A stretch of 64,000 nt of DNA, from contig JAMJFZ010000199.1 of the NCBI GenBank assembly GCA_026225945.1, positions 65,020,001-65,084,000 of the forward strand, in the 5' to 3' direction. Positions 10,915-22,345 of the stretch are shown here, in pieces. The notes beneath the pieces are model-generated. The model was not told the origin of the DNA. It ran no database searches and saw only the letters and a list, made by a program, of their open reading frames with translations. Source of the DNA: Cricetomys ansorgei. Lineage: Eukaryota; Chordata; Mammalia; Rodentia; Nesomyidae. Made by a program: the position numbers and the translations under genes. The number at the start of each line of letters is the position of its first letter. Positions within the stretch are counted from its first letter, which is position 1.

Positions 10915-10940
10915 AAAAAAAAAAAAAAAAAAAAAAAAAA
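10915..10940. repeat. Poly(A) tract
   Basis: A run of A of about 26 bases after gaataa, with no recognisable SINE body before it. Confidence 0.9.
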
Positions 10941-12025
10941 TCAATGTGAATAAGTTCAGACTTGCAAAGACCTTTGGATGTCCCAGAAAGAGCAGAATAG
11001 AGCAAGCAAGTTCACTGAAGTTCAGAGGCAGGTTGAGCCCTGGTTGTACTTATTGGATCATAGTGTCCAGAGGTGTCTCCCTGGGCTCAGTCAGGAAAGA
11101 AGAACCTCTTTGAGCTTCAAATATTATGGAGAAAAAGAAGGGCTTAATGATGAGTCCTGGCTTAAACACAAGTGAAAGGCCTTGGGAAGTGGACATCTGG
11201 AGGACAGGGAGCTCAAAGCAAAGAGACATGGTCCCGGAAGCACCACCAAGCTGTATAATTCACAAACAGAATTGAAACCTAACATTTCAAACAGGCCAGG
11301 CCCCCAAAGTAAACCTACAAGAGAAGCTCAGAATGTGTCTTTGGAGTCTCTGAAGAACAGTAGCATTGAAATAACTGCTGTCTTAGCTGGGAAAGTGAGT
11401 TGGGTGCAAAGGATCATGCTTCTCTTCATGGCTTCTTATTACTATTTATAATCCCTAACCCTTCTAATGCAATGGTCCAACTTCATTTCTTTCCCCAGGT
11501 CTTTTTCTGATTGCCCCTAAGCTAAGACCACAGAGGGAAGGGGAATGAGGAAGCAAAGCCCCGGGACTCCTGGGTCAAGGTGGGATTTATGCTCATCTAT
11601 AGACTGTTTTAGAAACACCGACCCTTCTCTACTACCCTTCTTACAAACCATTATTTCCTATATTTTCATATTTCTTTTGTGTCTGATTATTACAAAATAT
11701 CTAAGAATAGATCCTTCAATTCTCCCTTTTTCTGGTGAGCAATAGTGGGATTATGCATTCTGTTATTGGCCACTGAAGACTCCCTTCACAATTTCAAATG
11801 TTAGTTGTGCCCAAGGCTTCAGAGGGGTTGGAGAGAGGATACCCATGACCCTTCCCAGGAGCCTAGGTGTCTTTAGGTTAAAAAAAAACTAGAAATGTTA
11901 GATGAAGGGACAGAAACACACTGTGTTTTAAAGATCTCCCAACATCAACTACTGTCTTTCCAAGTGTTTATTCATTTAATAGTAAAATAATAATAATACT
12001 GATATGTATATAATGATACTGATAT
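10941..12025. other. Unassigned DNA, 1.1 kb
   Basis: No repeat family or gene recognised. It contains a short A run at 11881-11888 and AT-rich sequence from 11960. Confidence 0.4.
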
Positions 12026-12029
12026 CAAA

Positions 12030-12200
12030 CATTCAATACACACTTGATGCTGCATTTAACTCATTAAAACAATCATCTTATGTGTTTTATCATCACATTA
12101 TCCAATGAATTGCAAACTGTTTAACCTGTTTTATAAATGATGAGACTAATTAGTCCATTGTTCTTGTCTTGGCTACTAGAGAGTCTGAGATAATGCAGAA
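12030..12200 (-). mobile_element. MIR SINE, antisense
   Basis: tgctgcatttaactcattaa, catcacattatccaatgaa and gttttataaatgatgagact follow antisense MIR (…taactcatttaatcctcac…ccattttacagatgagga…). Confidence 0.55.
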
Positions 12201-13125
12201 TCCTATATGCTGAAGGTGTACCATGAATTAATAGAGTTGATGAGTAAATTATAATTCTTTTAAAAGATAAAATGTATGTCTCTACTTTAGTTTCCAAGTG
12301 AGGAAAATTACTAAGCACAGTAAAGAAGCAATTGAAAGATAGTGTAGGTATTGCAACATGCCATACTGTGGTACCCTTAGTGGAGAGCAGACAGCAATGA
12401 AAGTAGAAAATGGACAGATTTGCCTGGTCTGGGGCTTACATGTCACATATACACAGGAGATAGGCCTGCAATTTGTGATAGGTGCGAAGTTATAACTGAG
12501 ACTGTAGAAAGCAGGAACTAGAGTAGAACATAACTTCTTAATGAAAAATACAATTAGAAAAACTGCAGCTAAGAAGAGTATGATTTTAAAAAAAAAGTAT
12601 CTCGCCAAATAGAGCTCTATGGAAAAAATAAAAACCCTCAGTACAGATATGTTTTGGGGACTGGACTCCACAATGCAAATTCAGAAATCTCAATCCAGCA
12701 GATTAATATAAAACATGATCCTTGGGTTATAGCATCTCTGAAGCCCTTGATGAGAGCCAAAACAAAGTGCTTAGAAGCACAACTTTCCTCCCCAAATACG
12801 TGCATTTCCTACAAGATAAAATTAGCTCTCTCTGAAGATGAATTAACAAAAAGCATGTACAAATTACATGAGTAGTGACTCACCACAGGAGAATTTCAAT
12901 GATCATGGTTACCAGGGGACCTAACACTTCCAAGACATTGTGACAACATAACAGTCCAAAGGGACTACACAAACAGAATACTCTAAAAGTATTAATCAGA
13001 TAAACAGAAGAGCAGTAACCATAAGAGACAATAAGACAATTTAAGGAAAGCTGAATTACTTTACAAGATAAGGAACTTAAATGACTAGACAATAAGACTT
13101 GAGTTTCTGAACTTAAAATTCTACC
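12201..13125. other. AT-rich unassigned DNA
   Basis: Contains the longest hydrophobic minus-strand open frame nearby (12282-12671), judged to be chance: AT-driven composition, no family resemblance, and no coding-like codon pattern. Confidence 0.4.
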
Positions 13126-13129
13126 ATGT

Positions 13130-13420
13130 CAGTCAAATATCAGACTAGATACAGCCGAAGAAGATGACTAGGGAACTGGAAGACCAATATGAAGAATACA
13201 GTCAATGAATCAAAAGGTAGAATGTCTGAGGAAAGAATAAGAATATCTGTTGTAAAGAGCAAGAAAATCCGGCATTTCACTAGTATGGTATGTTGAAGTA
13301 GAAAGATTGGGGAAAGGAAATGTTTAAAGATGAGAATATGGGCTTTCCGGAGTGGATAAGACATTTTATCAGAATGTAAGTCCTCAACAGAAGATGACAT
13401 GACCTTCCCAAGGCAAAATA
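13130..13420 (+). mobile_element. Possible ancient LINE-1 (ORF1 region)
   Basis: atacagccgaagaagatgac, tagggaactggaagacc and atatgaagaatacagtcaat resemble the coiled-coil part of an L1M ORF1 in sense orientation. Heavily decayed, no intact frame. Confidence 0.3.
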
Positions 13421-14064
13421 GTAAGTAAGAAGGGAAGGGAGCCAGATTCAGATGGGCTCATCCTGAGTGTGAAATTTTTCATTGTAACCAACACATCTAC
13501 ACAGCAAATGCATCCATGGAGTCCTTAGTGCTATAAACACCTTCCAGATTCTGTGTGGCCCAAACCCAGTTCCAATCATGCAGCTGTCAGCACAGCATTT
13601 CGTGAAATGTGTTTTATAAAAAGCTTCTTTTAAACCACATGATGCACTTTTTGGTGTGGTGCGAGGTGAGAAGAGTTGGATTGTGTGGTCAAGAACATTT
13701 GAAAATACTATGTACAGTATATCTTGGCTTAGTAAATGTCATGGGCTTAGTAAATATCAACATACTAAATTCAGAGATGGGTTTGAAATGATGATCTCTG
13801 ACTCTATAACCCATTTCCTCCCAAATACTGAGAATTATTGCCTTCTACAGGCTATCACAGCTCTAACAATTTGGAAACTAGAATACATCTTCCAGATGGT
13901 TCCATTATTATGGAGGATACTACTACCCACCAAAGGCAGCCCTCTATGTTTCCAAATCACTGTGACTAACAGAGTTATTTTCTGTATGGAAAGGAAGTGT
14001 TTGATATCCTTCTGAAAGATAATAATTATAAGCTATAAGGCAGAGAAACTACTATCTTATTTTG
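13421..14064. other. Unassigned DNA
   Basis: No gene or repeat recognised. Confidence 0.4.
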
Positions 14065-14260
14065 GTCAAGTTATGCTAAAGTAACAACTAACCTCAAGGT
14101 CACAGTGGTTTCCAACAGCAAACTTTTGTGTTGCTCATTCGTATGCTGGCTCCAAATGACCTTTGGGCACAATGATGAAGGCACATGCTCTACTTTGGTC
14201 TAGTGAAGTAAATGGGAGGGAGAAACCATTCAATGATCAGGATGGGAAGTTTCTGAGGAC
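14065..14260. mobile_element. Ancient interspersed repeat, family uncertain
   Basis: ttatgctaaagtaacaact, aacctcaaggtcacagtgg, tttccaacagcaaactttt resembles a common mammalian LTR-type repeat (…aacctccaa.tctcagtggcttacaacaacaa…). I cannot name the family. Confidence 0.4.
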
Positions 14261-14440
14261 AGAACAGCCAATATCTGAGAACTATAAAATTATTAACAGC
14301 ATTGTCAAATCTGTTTGAAATATTTGGAGATGGCTAGTAAGTGCTCTGTTGCACTGTTTTTCCTGGCTTCAGTTTCCAATTCCTTTTCTATTATTCTATA
14401 GAATTATTTTTAATTTCTGGGGATCTCCTATTCTGTATAC

Positions 14441-14580
14441 ATTCTGATGATGATGATGATGATAATGATGACAGTAATTATGATTATGAAGGAAGTGATG
14501 ATAAAGGTGATGATGGCTATGACAGTAATAACGATGGTGAGGATGGCCACAAGGATGACAATAATAACAAGCACAGTTGA
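14441..14580. repeat. Imperfect (GAT/GAY)n trinucleotide tract
   Basis: Pure GAT units at 14443-14462 decay into interrupted GAT/AAT/GGT triplets to about 14570. The Asp-rich open frame across it is a by-product of the triplet repeat. Confidence 0.9.
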
Positions 14581-14614
14581 AGATAAGCCTGTGTTTCTAC
14601 CCTGTCCTTTACCT

Positions 14615-14790
14615 GTACCGTCTCGTATAATCCTCATGACTGCCATGGAATTGGGTATTTGTTATGCTCATTGTACAAATGGGAATATTGGGGTTCAGTA
14701 AGCTTAATTAACTTAGCCAGTAACTTTACATAACTTAGCTATGGCAGAGGTTATCTTACTATAAAATGTGGTCCTTCACCTTCGATTCAC
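14615..14790 (-). mobile_element. MIR SINE, antisense
   Basis: taatcctcatgactgcc, ggtatttgttatgctcattg, tacaaatgggaatattgggg, aattaacttagccagtaac and ctatggcagagg are in antisense MIR order. Confidence 0.75.
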
Positions 14791-15415
14791 ATACTACCTT
14801 CCCAAGCAGCAATGACCCTGGACCCATCATAGAAGCTGAAGATTACCTGACACATTCCTCCTTTTAAGAACATATGCTGTGGGATATTAATGTCCAAAAC
14901 AGAGATCGATACCCTATGATTGCAATGTCTGAATGAAGAATATGTTGGCACATCTTTCACAAGTACATGTCCTCTAAGCTCCTGGAGGGCCATTTGTACA
15001 TTTAATGTACATTAAAACCATCTGCACATTCTGGGTGCAATAATCAACAGAGTAATTTATGAACGTGATGTGGATCACAGATGGAGAAGTGCTTTACTTT
15101 ATATCTCCTCTGCATTTAGTGACCACCTGAAGCACTGTGTTGAAAAGACTCCAGAGAAATCCTAAAGAAGTCCTAAATCCAAATGCCTGGTGAAAGAAAG
15201 GATAGAAGAAGCTGTGGTTGTGGGTACCAAGCATTTGCTATCCCTGTTTAAGGAGAACTACCCATATGCTCCCAGGAACGGATTGTCTTTAAATTAGTGA
15301 GCGAGTTAATATTTAATGTCATTAAAAGTGGAAGGAGAAATGAACCCAAATTTAGTATCTTCAGATGAGAATGAGCTTCTCTCACAGCACAGTGCAGATG
15401 GGAAGGAGTGCTCCC
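14791..15415. other. Unassigned DNA
   Basis: No gene or repeat recognised. Confidence 0.4.
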
Positions 15416-15416
15416 T

Positions 15417-15790
15417 AACTTTTGTATAGCTGTGGCTATAGTATGTGACAGAAAGCAGCGTAAGGAAGGAGTGGTTTTATTTGAGCTCATGGTTTCAAAA
15501 GGATTTCATTCATCATGATGGAGAAGACATGCTGGAGCAGCTGAGCTCAAACTAGTAGGCTGTCAAAACTTCTCACATAACTCTGGACCAGGAAGCAGAG
15601 AGAGACAGGTGGGAGGGAGGGAGAGTGCTGGGGACAAGGTAAATCTTCAAAGGCTCTTCCTTATTGACCTACTTCCACCAGCCGCTGAATAGATCTGAAA
15701 GATTACACAGCCTCACCAAATAGCATCACTGGCTGGGAACAAGCCTAAAAAACATGAGCCTGGAGGTTTGTTTAGGATTCAAACCTTAGC
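15417..15790 (-). mobile_element. MaLR LTR, antisense
   Basis: gtatagctgtggctatagta, aggagtggttttatttgagc, tcatggtttcaaaaggattt, catcatgatggagaagac and the closing aggattcaaacct block reproduce the antisense layout of a rodent MaLR LTR. Confidence 0.8.
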
Positions 15791-18412
15791 AATAGGCAAG
15801 AAGCTCATAGCTGTCAACTACCTTTCTAAGACCCATAGCTTGCAAGCGTTAGATATGGCATGTAGCTTTTTGTTTCTTTTGTAGGTCAGATGGGCTCTTG
15901 ATATGAAATGACAGCACATCACTTTCTAAAACCCCCAGAGCTCAACAAAATATCTCTGTTCAACTAGCTGTTTACAGTGATGTGTGATGATTCCAAGATA
16001 CCCAATACCTTTCTCTTTTCATCTTTCTGTCTTCTTGCTGGCTGAAAAGTCACTCCTTTTGGAACACAAATGACTATGAGGAAACATGCTCTGGTAGACC
16101 AGATCGTGCCTCCTAAAGGTGGCAGATTTGCATCACGACTTTACATAAATGCTCTTGGCACTGGCAGTGGGCGGCAGGCAGGAGGATGGCTCTGCCATGA
16201 GACAAATATAGAGCTGCCATCCTTAAAGCTCTAGCAAGAGACTAACCCTCAAGGGAGACGCCATGCAATAAATAATTTTTGCCACAACACATTGCTTCCC
16301 TTTGCATAAATTTAACACCCCATTCTCTGTACAATATGTGATCTTCCTGCTAACTCTCCACAGACAGAAATAGCTCTGGTAAGATGTGATAAAAGATAAT
16401 TGACAGAAAGGAAGGGAGACACGACACACTGAGGAATTTGATCTAGATGCCAGCTTTTCTGGAGAGGATATTATTTTCTGAGAATAAGAATATTCAAAGA
16501 ATGAGGACAATAGGGCAGGTTATCAGTCTGATGGAATTCCCAGAGCATGATGTGAATTCTAATTTTAGACTCTAGAATATCAGTTCCCTATGTGCTCTAC
16601 AAGGTGCTACCTGGCTGCAAGTGTGTGCCTTCCTTCTCCTTCGCATTGCAGTGGCCAATGTATCCCTCAGCTTAGGATGGAGATCACCTAGGCACCAGGC
16701 TCAAGAGTCAATCCTTCCCCCAAGGAAAGGACTTCTGAGAAGGTTTAGCAAAACTCAGATGGCCAACTAGTTTTTTTCTCCAGTCTATAGATCACTTCAA
16801 GTTGTCCTGGAACTTTTGATGCAGATATGCAAATTAAAGATGTGTTTCTGGAGTTTAGACTGCTAGATGTTCAAATCTACTTGAGTCATTTTCCCGTATT
16901 TTGTGTATCTCAAACATGGCCTTTTGGCGATAGACAGTCTTTGATTTGGAGTAGTATGGCGTGTTTCTTTTCGGCTATGTAGCTTGTATAATTTTGGTGT
17001 TCCGTCTGAAAAGAATCCCTCACTTGCTCATCCTGAAGAGACGGGACACCTGGTTAGCTAAGTTCATCTTCTTGGTGTTTCATCACTGCAGAATTCAGTA
17101 GCAATTCTTCTTTGTTTTCCTCCTCCCATCCATGTCATTCTGAGAATGCTATATACTGCAACCCATCTTCCTGGATCTATAGACTTCAATATGACTGCAC
17201 AATCTGTAGATTCCACTCCTGGAAACTGGGTATCAGGAGGTGTTCCAAGAGACAGGCAATCAGCACATTTAGCCAATTCTAGGCATGTGGTTCAATGTCC
17301 AAGGGGAGAGAAAATGAATCACGTGCATAAAGTTGGTCATGGGTTTTCAAGTTTCAGGTGACAAAGCCAGTAACTTGAACAGAAAATAAAATCTATAGGC
17401 CCATGTAAAAACCAAGAGTAAAATTACTCCAGAATGAGTTAAATCAAGGACAGCAAATGACATCCTGTGCTGCCAGTCTGAATTGTGTTCACTATCAATA
17501 AGCCTCTCTTGATCCAGTAGCCAATATGTACACTGAGAGTTCCTGGCTGATTGTATTCACATTGGCCATCTGGAGGAAGCAGGGTACTTCTTCTCCAACT
17601 GCTTCAGTTCTAGGAGTGACTTGGATTTTCCCAATTCCTGTCCATGGGCCTACTCCTAATCCTAAAGAATACCTTATGCTAAGTTTTTAGGTACTGTTTG
17701 GTCATATGCAACCCAAAGAAATGGATGAATGAACAAAGAAGATAGAACTAAACCCCAGCTCTCATCTTTCCAGACAAGCCTGTAGCTGCCTAATGTGACG
17801 TACGTGAGCAGTTCTGTAAAGTATCACACTTGTCTGGTATGTTATGTGCCTCAAATAGACTCAGAGCTTAATATTGTATAGACATTTACTCCCAAGCTCT
17901 GAGTCTAATACTGCATTGCCACCCACTAGATCGCTTATGGATCAAAGGTCAAAAGTGTCACTGGTTCTGCTATCATTAACTCAATGACATAACAAAAGTC
18001 TAAAACTCTGAATGGGAACATTAACAATTAGACTCTAGCTATACTCCTATGGTCTCACTGCTTCTTGTCTCTCAGTCCTTGCCCATCTATTACCATTATA
18101 GTTCAGGCTGTTGTCCTGACACTTGAGTCCCAATAGAAGTTTGTTCCCACTAGATATTGAATCTATGTCCTTTAGCTCTGAGCAAGGTCTAGAGAATTGT
18201 GGATCCCTGCCCTTCCTATAGGATGAACACAGTCTGTTGGGTTAGAGCAACTCAGTTACTGAACACCGCCACTGTTTCCATGCCACATGCATATGCCAAT
18301 AACCAACTGTTCTACATCTTTCCTTTCCAGCCTGTTCTTGCATAATGTACTCCGTTGCAGTGAATAGCAGTACTCTACTTCCAATGTAAAAATGCAGAGG
18401 CCATCTTTGCTA
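15791..18412. other. Repeat-poor stretch, 2.6 kb
   Basis: I recognise no interspersed repeat in this whole interval, unusual for this window. It contains a perfect 14-base inverted repeat (17856-17907). CpG-containing words such as tgacgtacgtgag (17797) occur but without a recognisable promoter. Candidate unique or conserved non-coding DNA, or very old repeats beyond recognition by eye. Confidence 0.45.
17856..17907. repeat. Perfect 14-base inverted repeat (stem-loop)
   Basis: TAGACTCAGAGCTT (17856-17869) and AAGCTCTGAGTCTA (17894-17907) are exact reverse complements separated by 24 bases. Transcribed from either strand it would form a stable hairpin. No known repeat family is evident around it. 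Confidence 0.9.
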
Positions 18413-18725
18413 GCCAGGGTTCTCTAGAGGAAAAGAATGGGTAGGAAGAGTACATGTTTTAAAGGGGATTTATTAGATTGGCTCCCAAGATTCAGGCTGG
18501 ATAGTTCAATAATGGCACAACGATGTGCGTTAGAGAGCCTGGGAGTCTGGTAGCTATTTATTCCATCTGGTTGGATGCTTCAGCAGTCTCAATCTGGTGC
18601 TAATGGCCTGGGGAAAGAGTCTTCATAAGCCAGCCCAGAGATGTGTCTTTTAGTTGATCCCACATCCAATGAATTTGAAAATCAAGATCAACTGTCACAT
18701 GATCCTTCACTTTGCTGACATCCAA
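18413..18725 (-). mobile_element. Probable LTR-type repeat, antisense
   Basis: ccagggttctctagagg, ggggatttattagattggct, tggatgcttcagcagtc and the 3' part resemble a common rodent LTR-like repeat that begins 'ggttctctagag(g)aacag'. The family name is uncertain. Confidence 0.5.
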
Positions 18726-18789
18726 TCAGCCACCCAGTTCTGTTAATTCAACTCTCCCTAGTCTTTCAGCACAATCTACTTCTGTTCCT

Positions 18790-18945
18790 CCCCATGGCCA
18801 GCACATTGGCCTCAGTAACTAGCATCTTCCACCCCGACCACACCCTGTTTCCACTCTTTCCGTCCTCTCCTACATTTTGCACAACAAAACCAGAGTGACT
18901 GAGCTTTTCAAATACAACCTGAACTATGCAAACTTGAACACGGTG
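18790..18945 (+). mobile_element. L2 LINE fragment
   Basis: ccacaccctgtttccactc and aaaccagagtgactgagct followed by tttcaaatacaacctgaac match the mid-3' region of L2 (…cagccagagtgatcttt..aaa.cacaaatctga…). Confidence 0.5.
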
Positions 18946-19069
18946 TGCTCTAAGTGTTCCTCTCTGTTTTAGCCTCTACTTATCTTTCATAATTTTATAC
19001 TTTAAGATTTATTTTTAATTAACTTCCTCAGTTAAATTTTTCCTGGACAAATTTTATAGCATTCTATCT

Positions 19070-19400
19070 TAGTCCATTTTATACTTCTATAATAGAATAC
19101 CTGAGACAGTGACTTATAAGCAGTTTGGTCATTACCCGAGAGGCTGGGCAGTCCAGCATTGAGAAGCTGCTTTGAGATCTTGATACATCATGAAGCAGAA
19201 AGAAATCATCACCTAGTGAAAGAACATGAATGAAAACAGCAAGAAGGAGCAGGTATCACCCTTTCATCAAGACCCTGTGCTCGGATAAGTAGCCCATTGG
19301 TATGATCAGGGCCCTGGTGGTAACCTGGTCACCTCTTACATGTGCAATTCTCAGCATTGTCGCATTGGAAAGTAAGTTCTCAACATGTAAACTTTTGCGA
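19070..19400 (-). mobile_element. MaLR (MST/THE-like) LTR, antisense
   Basis: tatcttagtccattttatac, ttctataatagaatacctga, gacagtgacttataagcag at one end and ggtcacctcttacatgtgc, attgtcgcattggaaagtaa at the other reproduce the antisense LTR. Confidence 0.75.
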
Positions 19401-20193
19401 TGACTCATTTTAATTCATAGAGCTTGCTAGAGTTAAAATTCATAGAATTTATCACAACGGCAAAGTATCTGTTGTCTGCATTACTACTTATTTAATGTCT
19501 GCCCTTTCAAGTAGATTAATTCTATAAAGTGAACACTGTGTATAGTTTTCCCTATTTCCCTCAAACCTAGCTCCCCATGAATTTAAGACCCGATAAATAT
19601 TTAATGGGCTAATTTATAAATGAATGCCACAATACATTCAAGCGGTTTCTAAGGTCTACCTAAATATTCATTATTCTAGAATGTCTCAAAGGAAAACTTG
19701 TGAGCAAGGCTGGAGCAGATAGAGCTTAAAATTACTTCCAGGAAATAAGCCGCTCTTTTCTCTCACTGTCTTCATGTTAAACACTGGTCGTCGCTGTTCA
19801 ATGTTTCAGCTGTGAATGGAGAAGCCTCCGAAGCTCACTAACCTGTCACCTGAGGGGCCACTGGTCGTTATGTTGTGTTCACTAACACACTTCACTTCCA
19901 TTTCATTTTCAAGTCCTTTCTCCTCTATAGAAGGTGAGGGAAACATTTCACTGACTCCATTTATCATCTTCTATAAAAAATTAAACCAATAAATTAGGAG
20001 ATAGTTTTAGGTCTTATAAAAAGATTTGTTAAAGGGATTCCTTGAAACACTATGCTGTCTAAAGACATTCAGAATTGGATTTGATTTACAAAAATTTGAT
20101 TTGCATGTAACTACTCAGGAATGTATTGATTGCTTTAAGTGAGCTACGCAAGGACATAACTACCTTTAATCTTTTATAACAAAGGTGGCAATT

Positions 20194-20218
20194 AAAATTG
20201 CTTTTGCTAAGCAATTTT
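20194..20218. repeat. Perfect 10-base hairpin
   Basis: AAAATTGCTT and AAGCAATTTT flank a 5-base loop (ttgct). The arms are exact complements. Confidence 0.85.
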
Positions 20219-20651
20219 GAAACAGAGGGTTTGATCTCTTTGCTGGTTTCCCCTCACCCAGAAGACTCCCCATCTCTCCCCAACCCCTCTCGCTCCTAAT
20301 TAAAGTAAGGAAAGTTTGTCCTTTTGGTAGAATACAGTTTCTGATAGAATCCTATGTTCTTCTTATGGGCACTGTAAAAGCCAAGTTCGAAGTTTAATTT
20401 CATTTGGTCACCCTCTGTTGGTGCATTGCCTTTTAATCTCACTTCTCAGAGGTACTGTTAGAGAAGGATTCGTTTGTTGATTATTAAGAAGTGGTCATTT
20501 ACCATGTTATTTGCTGGACCATATTCCTTGGTCATATGGTCATTTTCATCCTGTAAAAAAAAGCTCACCTTTGTTTGGGGCCTATCTTTTTGCTTTATTT
20601 AGCTTGTGGTGTGAAGTGCCTAATAAGGAATCCTGACAATTGTTTGCTCTA

Positions 20652-20723
20652 CTAGATTGAATTTCTTTATAGATCAACCTCTGCTCTATCTCTAGATTGA
20701 ATTTCTTTATAGATCAACCTCTG
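20652..20723. repeat. Exact 32-base direct duplication, 40-base period
   Basis: The block beginning CTAGATTGAATTTCTTTATA occurs at 20652-20683 and again without a mismatch at 20692-20723, separated by ctctatct. It is a local micro-duplication inside otherwise repeat-free sequence. Confidence 0.97.
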
Positions 20724-21289
20724 TAATTCATTTCCCAACCGGTCCTGATCAATACAGCTTGGCTCAGCTTAAGGTTAGAGAAACTAACCATGGTGCTGAT
20801 GGGGTGCCTCAAAGCACTGCCTTCATAAAAATGTTCTTTGATGGTAACCTGTCAAATTGACCCACAGCCTGTCCCAGAGTCTGGGTCTGAGCTCTTTCCA
20901 AGTCCCAAAGCTGACATTGTCTTGTTCCCTTTGATTACATAAAGCCAGAGGCCAGAGAGGCTTTTACAAAACCAGCATGGTGTGAGTATACACGTGTCAC
21001 ACACACTGGGATATGTGAACCCAGACCAGGCTCTGAGGCTCTACTGCAAGCTGGCTGTTGAGTTTCAGTGAGTAACTAGACCATTTTCAACTTCTGTTTT
21101 AGCTTCTGTAGATTGAGACAGCTGAGCCAGTTGGTTCCCGAGGCTCTACTACTCCTGACTCACTCACATTCTGCATGAAGGCAAATAAACCTGGGTTTTC
21201 AGCTCAATGGCCACCAGTAAGGTGAAAAGGGTGGAAATCCTTGTTTGTAAGATCATGGAAATAGTAAACACACCCTGCTATGAGAATTC

Positions 21290-21400
21290 CCAACAAGCCT
21301 TTCAAAGATCCTGATTTTGGGTCCTTGGTCAAGCCCCATTGTTTCTCTCTGGCTCTGCTTTCTTCTCTCTAAAATGGTGACATATAATCTGCTATTTGAC
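21290..21400 (+). mobile_element. MIR SINE fragment
   Basis: gtccttggtcaagccccat and ctctctaaaatggtgacata align with the MIR stretch gaccttgggcaagt…ctcatctgtaaaatgggg in sense orientation. Confidence 0.45.
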
Positions 21401-22024
21401 AGCAGTATTGACAGAGGTCACCAATGTGAGCCACACTGTGGAAGCTGAAGCAGTCGGCATAGAGGGTACTGTTAATCAAGCAGATGCTGCATTGCCAGAG
21501 GGCAGAGGCATACATACCACCCTGGAGCCTCATAGATCTGCCTTTCTCTTGTTCTTCATTCTTCTGCCCTCTCTGCTGCAGCTGTGGTTCATACTGGACC
21601 AGAAATTATGGCTTGTTTACAAACTATCTCAGTGCGGAGACTCATTTCTGTAGGCAGTGACACTGATCCTTCAGGGTGGTACAGATTCATTTAAGCAAAC
21701 TCAGCCAGCCTGTCCACCCACCTGGATGGAAGCACCAATACCAACTGGCCAAACAATCAACTCTCTGACCATCACATCAAGAGCACTTGGAATACAAAAG
21801 CTCCAGGGGCAGAATCAATCATGAGGATGAGCTGACCTCAAATCCTTTAGATGAGCAGAGACAGTCACAGTCTATTCAGTAAGGACCTGACATGAGGCAG
21901 GTTGATGCTATTAATTTTTTTCCTTCAATGTTGTCTCTGTAGGACTTAGGTTCTGGAAGTATAATTATACTCAAATTATATATAGCAATGATTTTTAAAA
22001 TATTTATAATGTCCTACATTCTTA
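21401..22024. other. Unassigned DNA
   Basis: An 85-codon plus-strand frame crosses 21396-21653 but resembles no family and is probably chance. Confidence 0.4.
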
Positions 22025-22345
22025 CTCTGAGCAAAGTTTTGCACTGAGCATATTACATAAATGATTCCATTTGGTATATTCTTTGCAATATCTCTGTGAA
22101 GTGTTCATTTAGTAACCTTTCTGGAATAGTAATGAATTAATACAATTAAATAATGAACAAGAGTTGACTACTTTCTACAAGCTAGGCACTGTGTTAAACA
22201 TTGGAGATTCAGATACAAGCCAAACAGCCCAGAAGGCAATTCTCATTGACCTTAGAGTCTAAATATGTTGACCTCCATTTGTAAATAAATAAACTGAAAA
22301 TGCAGCAGATGAATTAAATTGACCAAGGTCATATAGCAAGATGCT
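22025..22345 (-). mobile_element. MIR SINE, antisense, interrupted by L2
   Basis: Two MIR pieces in antisense order flank a foreign insert: 22025-22110 (gcatattacataaatgattc, ctctgtgaagtgttcattta) and 22266-22345 (ctccatttgtaaataaataa, tgaccaaggtcatatagcaa). The gap holds an L2 fragment. Confidence 0.55.
22112..22264 (-). mobile_element. L2 LINE 3' end, antisense
   Basis: ctacaagctaggcactgtg, ttaaacattggagattcag, atacaagcc…, ctcattgaccttagagtcta is antisense L2 (…tgtgccaggcactgtgctaggc.ctggggatacag…ctcatggagcttacagtct…). Confidence 0.6.

Larger units (their letters stand above)
19401..21285. other. Repeat-poor block, candidate conserved non-coding DNA
   Basis: Nearly 1.9 kb without a recognisable interspersed repeat. 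It carries AT-rich words typical of non-coding regulatory DNA (e.g. tttgatttgcatgtaac, 20096-20112), a perfect 10-base hairpin (20194-20218) and an exact 32-base duplication (20652-20683 and 20692-20723). No open frame looks coding. Function is inference only; conservation cannot be tested here. Confidence 0.4.

Noticed and set aside
12282..12671. 129-codon hydrophobic minus-strand open frame, looking like a membrane protein
   Set aside because: The hydrophobicity follows from AT-rich codons (TTT, ATT, TTA). No family resemblance, no coding-like codon pattern, and part of the surrounding sequence is MIR-derived.
14341..14580. Acidic poly-Asp protein
   Set aside because: It is a read-through of the (GAT)n repeat; the other frames give equally simple Met- or Ile-rich strings.
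21396..21653. 85-codon plus-strand frame in the repeat-poor area
   Set aside because: No homologous family recognised, no splice or promoter context, and the length is within chance expectation.
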